Shown here: piece after piece, positions 57,389 through 60,989 of the stretch
How positions within the stretch are numbered: the first letter of the stretch is position 1
Layout of the letters: the number at the start of each line of letters is the position of its first letter
Source of the DNA: Gyrodactylus bullatarudis
Taxonomy: Eukaryota; Platyhelminthes; Monogenea; Gyrodactylidea; Gyrodactylidae
Length of the DNA: 60,989 bases
NCBI GenBank assembly: GCA_012064415.1
Contig: SSNU01000207.1
Span: 129,849-190,837 of the forward strand
Direction: 5' to 3'
Position numbers and translations under genes: made by a program
The notes under the pieces: model-generated
The model's database searches: none
Told to the model about the DNA's origin: nothing
What the model saw: the letters and a program-made list of their open reading frames with translations, nothing else

Positions 57389-57673
57389 CAGGGCGGTCAA
57401 AATGCTATTTTTGATATGTGGCTAGAATTTTAATGAGAATGATGAAATTAACATTCTCGAGCATAAAGGATATTTCCTCACAGAAATAATTTTGCTTGAG
57501 ATGTTATTTAACCTCATTCGTTCAATAATTAGATTTCTGATCAAACATTTTGGACGCCAAACGAAAAAAATATTTTTTTATAATTTACTTACAAGTAGTA
57601 TGTAACATATTTTTCATATGCTATAGAAATGCTATATTTTTTGAAAATTGTGCTATTTTTTCTGACCGCCCTA
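57389..57673. mobile_element. short TIR element, hAT-like ends
   Basis: Begins CAGGGCGGTCA and ends TGACCGCCCTA, about 285 bp. The GGGCG core recalls the hAT MITE at 2052 but internal sequence differs. A perfect 8-bp target duplication was not found, so the copy has drifted or the family differs. Confidence 0.65.
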
Positions 57674-60600
57674 CTGATTATTAATTAGTCAAGAGTAGAG
57701 TGTTTCCCATTGAAATGAACTAATAAAAGCCATGGAAATTTTTGCAATAGTGTATTTAGTAGTACAGTAATAGTATTTAAATGTTACCGGGGTAGAGTCT
57801 GAAGAGAGTCTAATATATGCGAGTTTTCAATTAGTCTAAAATATTAAAGATCAAAATTTATTAGAAAATGTATATTAGTTTATTGAAATATTTCTAATTT
57901 GAGTAGTTGAATCTCCTAGGAATTAATTTGAAGAGCATATTCATTTTTGAAGAACAGCATGAGATAAATCCCCTATTCGTTTTTTCCCTTGCCTAGCTAG
58001 ATTCTGTACTATAGGGGTACTGTTGTCCCATATTTCAGATAACACAATAGGAATCCATTGAGATTACTAGCTAACAATTTAAATAGCAAAATTACTGTAA
58101 TTCTAATTAAATTTCCTCCATATTGGTGAGGATTTAGATTTAACCATTTACAGCTTTCGTTGTGCAGGAAAATTCTGGGCATTATTGCATATGAAATCCT
58201 CCATATATAGAAATTTCTTGCTTCCAATCGGAGTCAATCAACTTTTTCCAAGTTGTGAATTTAATAATGAAATCAAGAGGGGTAAAAGCATATGTGTGTT
58301 ATTGAAACGTTAATAAATTCACAACGCATGGGTTCTTAAAAATTTGAAAATACTGTATTTCATTCAGCCGAACAGACTCAATCCAATCAGTTGTGGAAGC
58401 AACAATTTCACTGAGTAAGATATCTAAAGGATGAGTTTTTTTGAGAGGTATTTGCAAAATTAGTCCATAGTACATGCGTTTGATCAGATTTAGTCTATAC
58501 TTTTCCATACTTGCTTGTATTTAATTTTCACATTTAGTCGGATTATTTAGAATTTAGTAAAAAAATCTTTTATAGTTCAAACCATAGGTATGGTTTTCAA
58601 AATATAAATATAAAAATCTCATAATTTCTCTTCTGATCCTTATTTACGATGTTTGAGGGAGTTGGTTCAGGAGTCATTGATAAAAGATTAGGTCATTTCG
58701 ATCCGATGATGATTACTCGATTACTTTTTATCTATGACATTGGATACATTATTGAAATTAAATGAACAATAATTAATTATAACGAGTTGGTAAATTGATA
58801 GAATGTGATGAAAAATAACCCAGTGGGACTATAAGGATTAAATATGACTACAAGTACATGAATACAGGGATAACCAGAATAACTAGTAGAACCACAAGAG
58901 CACCATGCGTTTTCAAGACTCACAACACGTATGATATCAGAATTGGCCTCTGAATCAACATTGATTTTTCATAATGAATGATAATCCTGACTGAAATTCT
59001 ACCTAAAATTTCCCACTAGAACCATAAAAATGGTAAAAACTAACATTAATGATACTAGAATTATTTCGTTCTAGGTGCTTAGGTAATATATCCCACAGAA
59101 CGAAATAACTCTAGTAACCTTTGTAAGTATAGGTGAAGCATTAATTAATGATACTCTTCACGACATGAATCTCATGAAAAATTCTATAATCAGCAATATC
59201 CGAAGCCTTTGCAACTGAGAAAAGATGTAGAAAACGTAATAGCCAAGCCTAACTTTTGACTGATTGTTGAAAGCAGTTTTGTATGAAATTCGATAGTGAT
59301 TATCAATGTTCTTGTCTAATAGTGATTGTGAAAAATAACTTTTGACTCTGAATTCTTAATGAAAAAATAACCTGAATAGCTCTATGAGAAGTTTTAAAGG
59401 AAATTGACATTTCGTTTCTCTGAAAACTACTAAAATGGTTCAAGTTATTAAAAACTGGGCATTTCAATTACCCGTGTGATGCTAGAAAAAAATGATAGCT
59501 ATAGTTATTTTCGTAAATCTCTTATTATTTAGCAAGAAGGTCTTATCCTCTCTGAGGAACATATATCAATAGGAGAAATACTAATTATTTCCATCTCCAT
59601 GATCTGACGATAATCAATTTAACCCATTAGACATAAAAGAAATCAGCCGAAGTAAACCAAGACTTGCTTTTCATCCTGTATTTGAAAGATTGGCTTATTT
59701 CCCTGTAGTTCTGTATGTTCTAGGCTTATTTGATCTACCATTCTGATTGTGGTTTAGGTGGGGGGAGGGGGAATAATTATTTCGAGATCAAATAAAAAAA
59801 TAATTTCATTTCTCAATTTAAAATGCCTCGTCTCAGAGGACAAAAAATATTCCTTACAGCTGAACAGAAAAAAGAATGAATGAATTTTATCTTCAAAATA
59901 CAACTTTATTAAAACCAACAATAAATTATTAATGGCCAGTTTGTGTCCCGGTGGTCAAATCAATAAAAAACAATCTTGAAATAAATAAATTCCCAGATGG
60001 AAAATTGCTGTATCATTATTGCTTGCTTGAATTGAATCGATAGGCTATCGACGATAGCAAAAATATAAGATTTTTTTCTATTCTATATATTAAATATATA
60101 TGAATCGTTCCTTTGTTTTTTGTTTGTGATAGCTCCTCTGAGCAGTTTATTAAGCAGTTTATGATTTATCCTCTAATGATGTTTATTATATAACAGTTAT
60201 AAGAGAGAGTGGGAATTTCAAGTATTAGAGATAAGAATCAAGATGTGTAATAATATACACTGTATATAGGGAAAGCTGAAGAGAATGAACAAATAGCTAG
60301 AATTAATCATGGAAAAATATGCCTAAATCTGTTTGACATGGATAGTATTCATTTATGTATGAGAATAGTTATTATTATTGAGTAGTATTGCTCTATTGGG
60401 AAGAGAGCAAGTTATTATTATTATTATTATTGGAGAGTGATGGGAAGATGTTGTTTGACAGTCAAATGTTGATCGGTAGATACAACACAATGTTGACACT
60501 ACTTTTTTCTCTCTTAAATATATACAGCTAGGGATAATAAAATCCATATACATATTGGGAATAGTATTTATTTTTTATAGATTTAACAATATAAAATGAT

Positions 60601-60989
60601 GATGATGGCCTTAATTCCATTCATATTCTGTTCCTTGAGAGGATTCTAATGGTGTATATGGAACATAATTTCTTGACCAAATGTTTGATTGAAACATGAT
60701 TGATTTTCATTTCATCAATATTTTTCCCACCAAAGGAAACTTTTATAAACTTTTCAATCATTTATCAAATACACTTGTGCACCAGTTTTCGTGCCTGAGA
60801 ATGTGCACACCCCATTTTTCATGTCTTTCAAAACTAAAATTAATCATCAACCTACGAAGAAGTAGGACAAGTATACGAATAAAATAATTTTTTGGTCAAA
60901 ATTTTCATTTTTTCTGATTTTGAACTCAATTTGTAGGGAATTTTTTTCTGGTCAGATCAGTATCCCCGCAAGCTAGTAAATTATTCATT
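57674..60989. other. intergenic, no supported gene
   Basis: Two adjacent minus-strand frames (58299-58508, starting MEKYRLNLIKRMYY, and 58009-58227, with KLLASNLNGFLLCYL) could be exons of one small protein but no family or firm splice pair was seen. A small inverted repeat is at 59054-59072 / 59097-59114. A (TTA)n tract is at about 60411-60433. Confidence 0.4.

Noticed and set aside
58677..58770. small plus-strand frame starting near an ATG at about 58650 (MFEGVGSGVIDKR...)
   Set aside because: Only ~38 codons, no family match and no context.
60411..60433. (TTA)n tract as a functional element
   Set aside because: A simple microsatellite in AT-rich DNA, nothing else around it.

Overview
This is animal nuclear DNA. 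It is AT-rich, its genes have GT..AG introns, and the recognisable proteins are animal ones: Integrator subunit 6, N-terminal Asn amidohydrolase, a glypican, a smoothelin-type CH protein and an RGK small GTPase. Transposon remnants are dense and of many types (hAT, MULE, Tigger-like, Merlin/ISXO2-like, Tc1/mariner, TTAA-flanked MITEs, foldback elements, an APE-type LINE). Several introns are only 28-35 nt, beside others of several kb. An arthropod is plausible; a parasitic copepod is a guess only, since no sequence search was possible.

Layout. Positions 1-12.6 kb hold no convincing host gene, only nested repeats: a long inverted repeat split by a hAT MITE, a TTAA MITE inserted in another TTAA MITE, a 600-bp foldback, and hAT and MULE transposase remains. 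From 12.6 to 23.2 kb lie more transposase fragments, a full-length LINE ORF (minus strand), and two intronless genes plus one 3' fragment of a secreted lectin-like family. From 23.5 to 42.4 kb is a compact gene block: NTAN1 (-), INTS6 (-), a very large glypican (-, 13 exons), a YdjC-type deacetylase (+) divergent from the glypican across 135 bp, and a small CH-domain protein (+). From 45.4 to 54.9 kb is a five-exon RGK-family GTPase (-), whose 6.4-kb first intron contains a third lectin-like gene on the opposite strand. Positions 55-61 kb are intergenic with MITEs and a few doubtful small ORFs.

Most notable: (1) a fast-evolving secreted family with a C-type-lectin-like head and a PAN/apple-like tail. 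The sugar-selectivity triplet is EPN in one copy and QPD in two. The tails are nearly identical in DNA between two copies, with an identical orphan tail fragment nearby, which suggests gene conversion. (2) A glypican of about 1220 residues whose C-terminal half carries four Tyr/Asp-rich blocks, a Thr mucin-like stretch and almost no clustered Ser-Gly. (3) A 226-bp-arm perfect hairpin. (4) An RGK intron that is almost wholly a TIR transposon. (5) A frame-preserving 90-nt exon in the switch region of the RGK GTPase.

Gene models were assembled by hand from reading frame, splice sites and family resemblance; exon edges are predictions.
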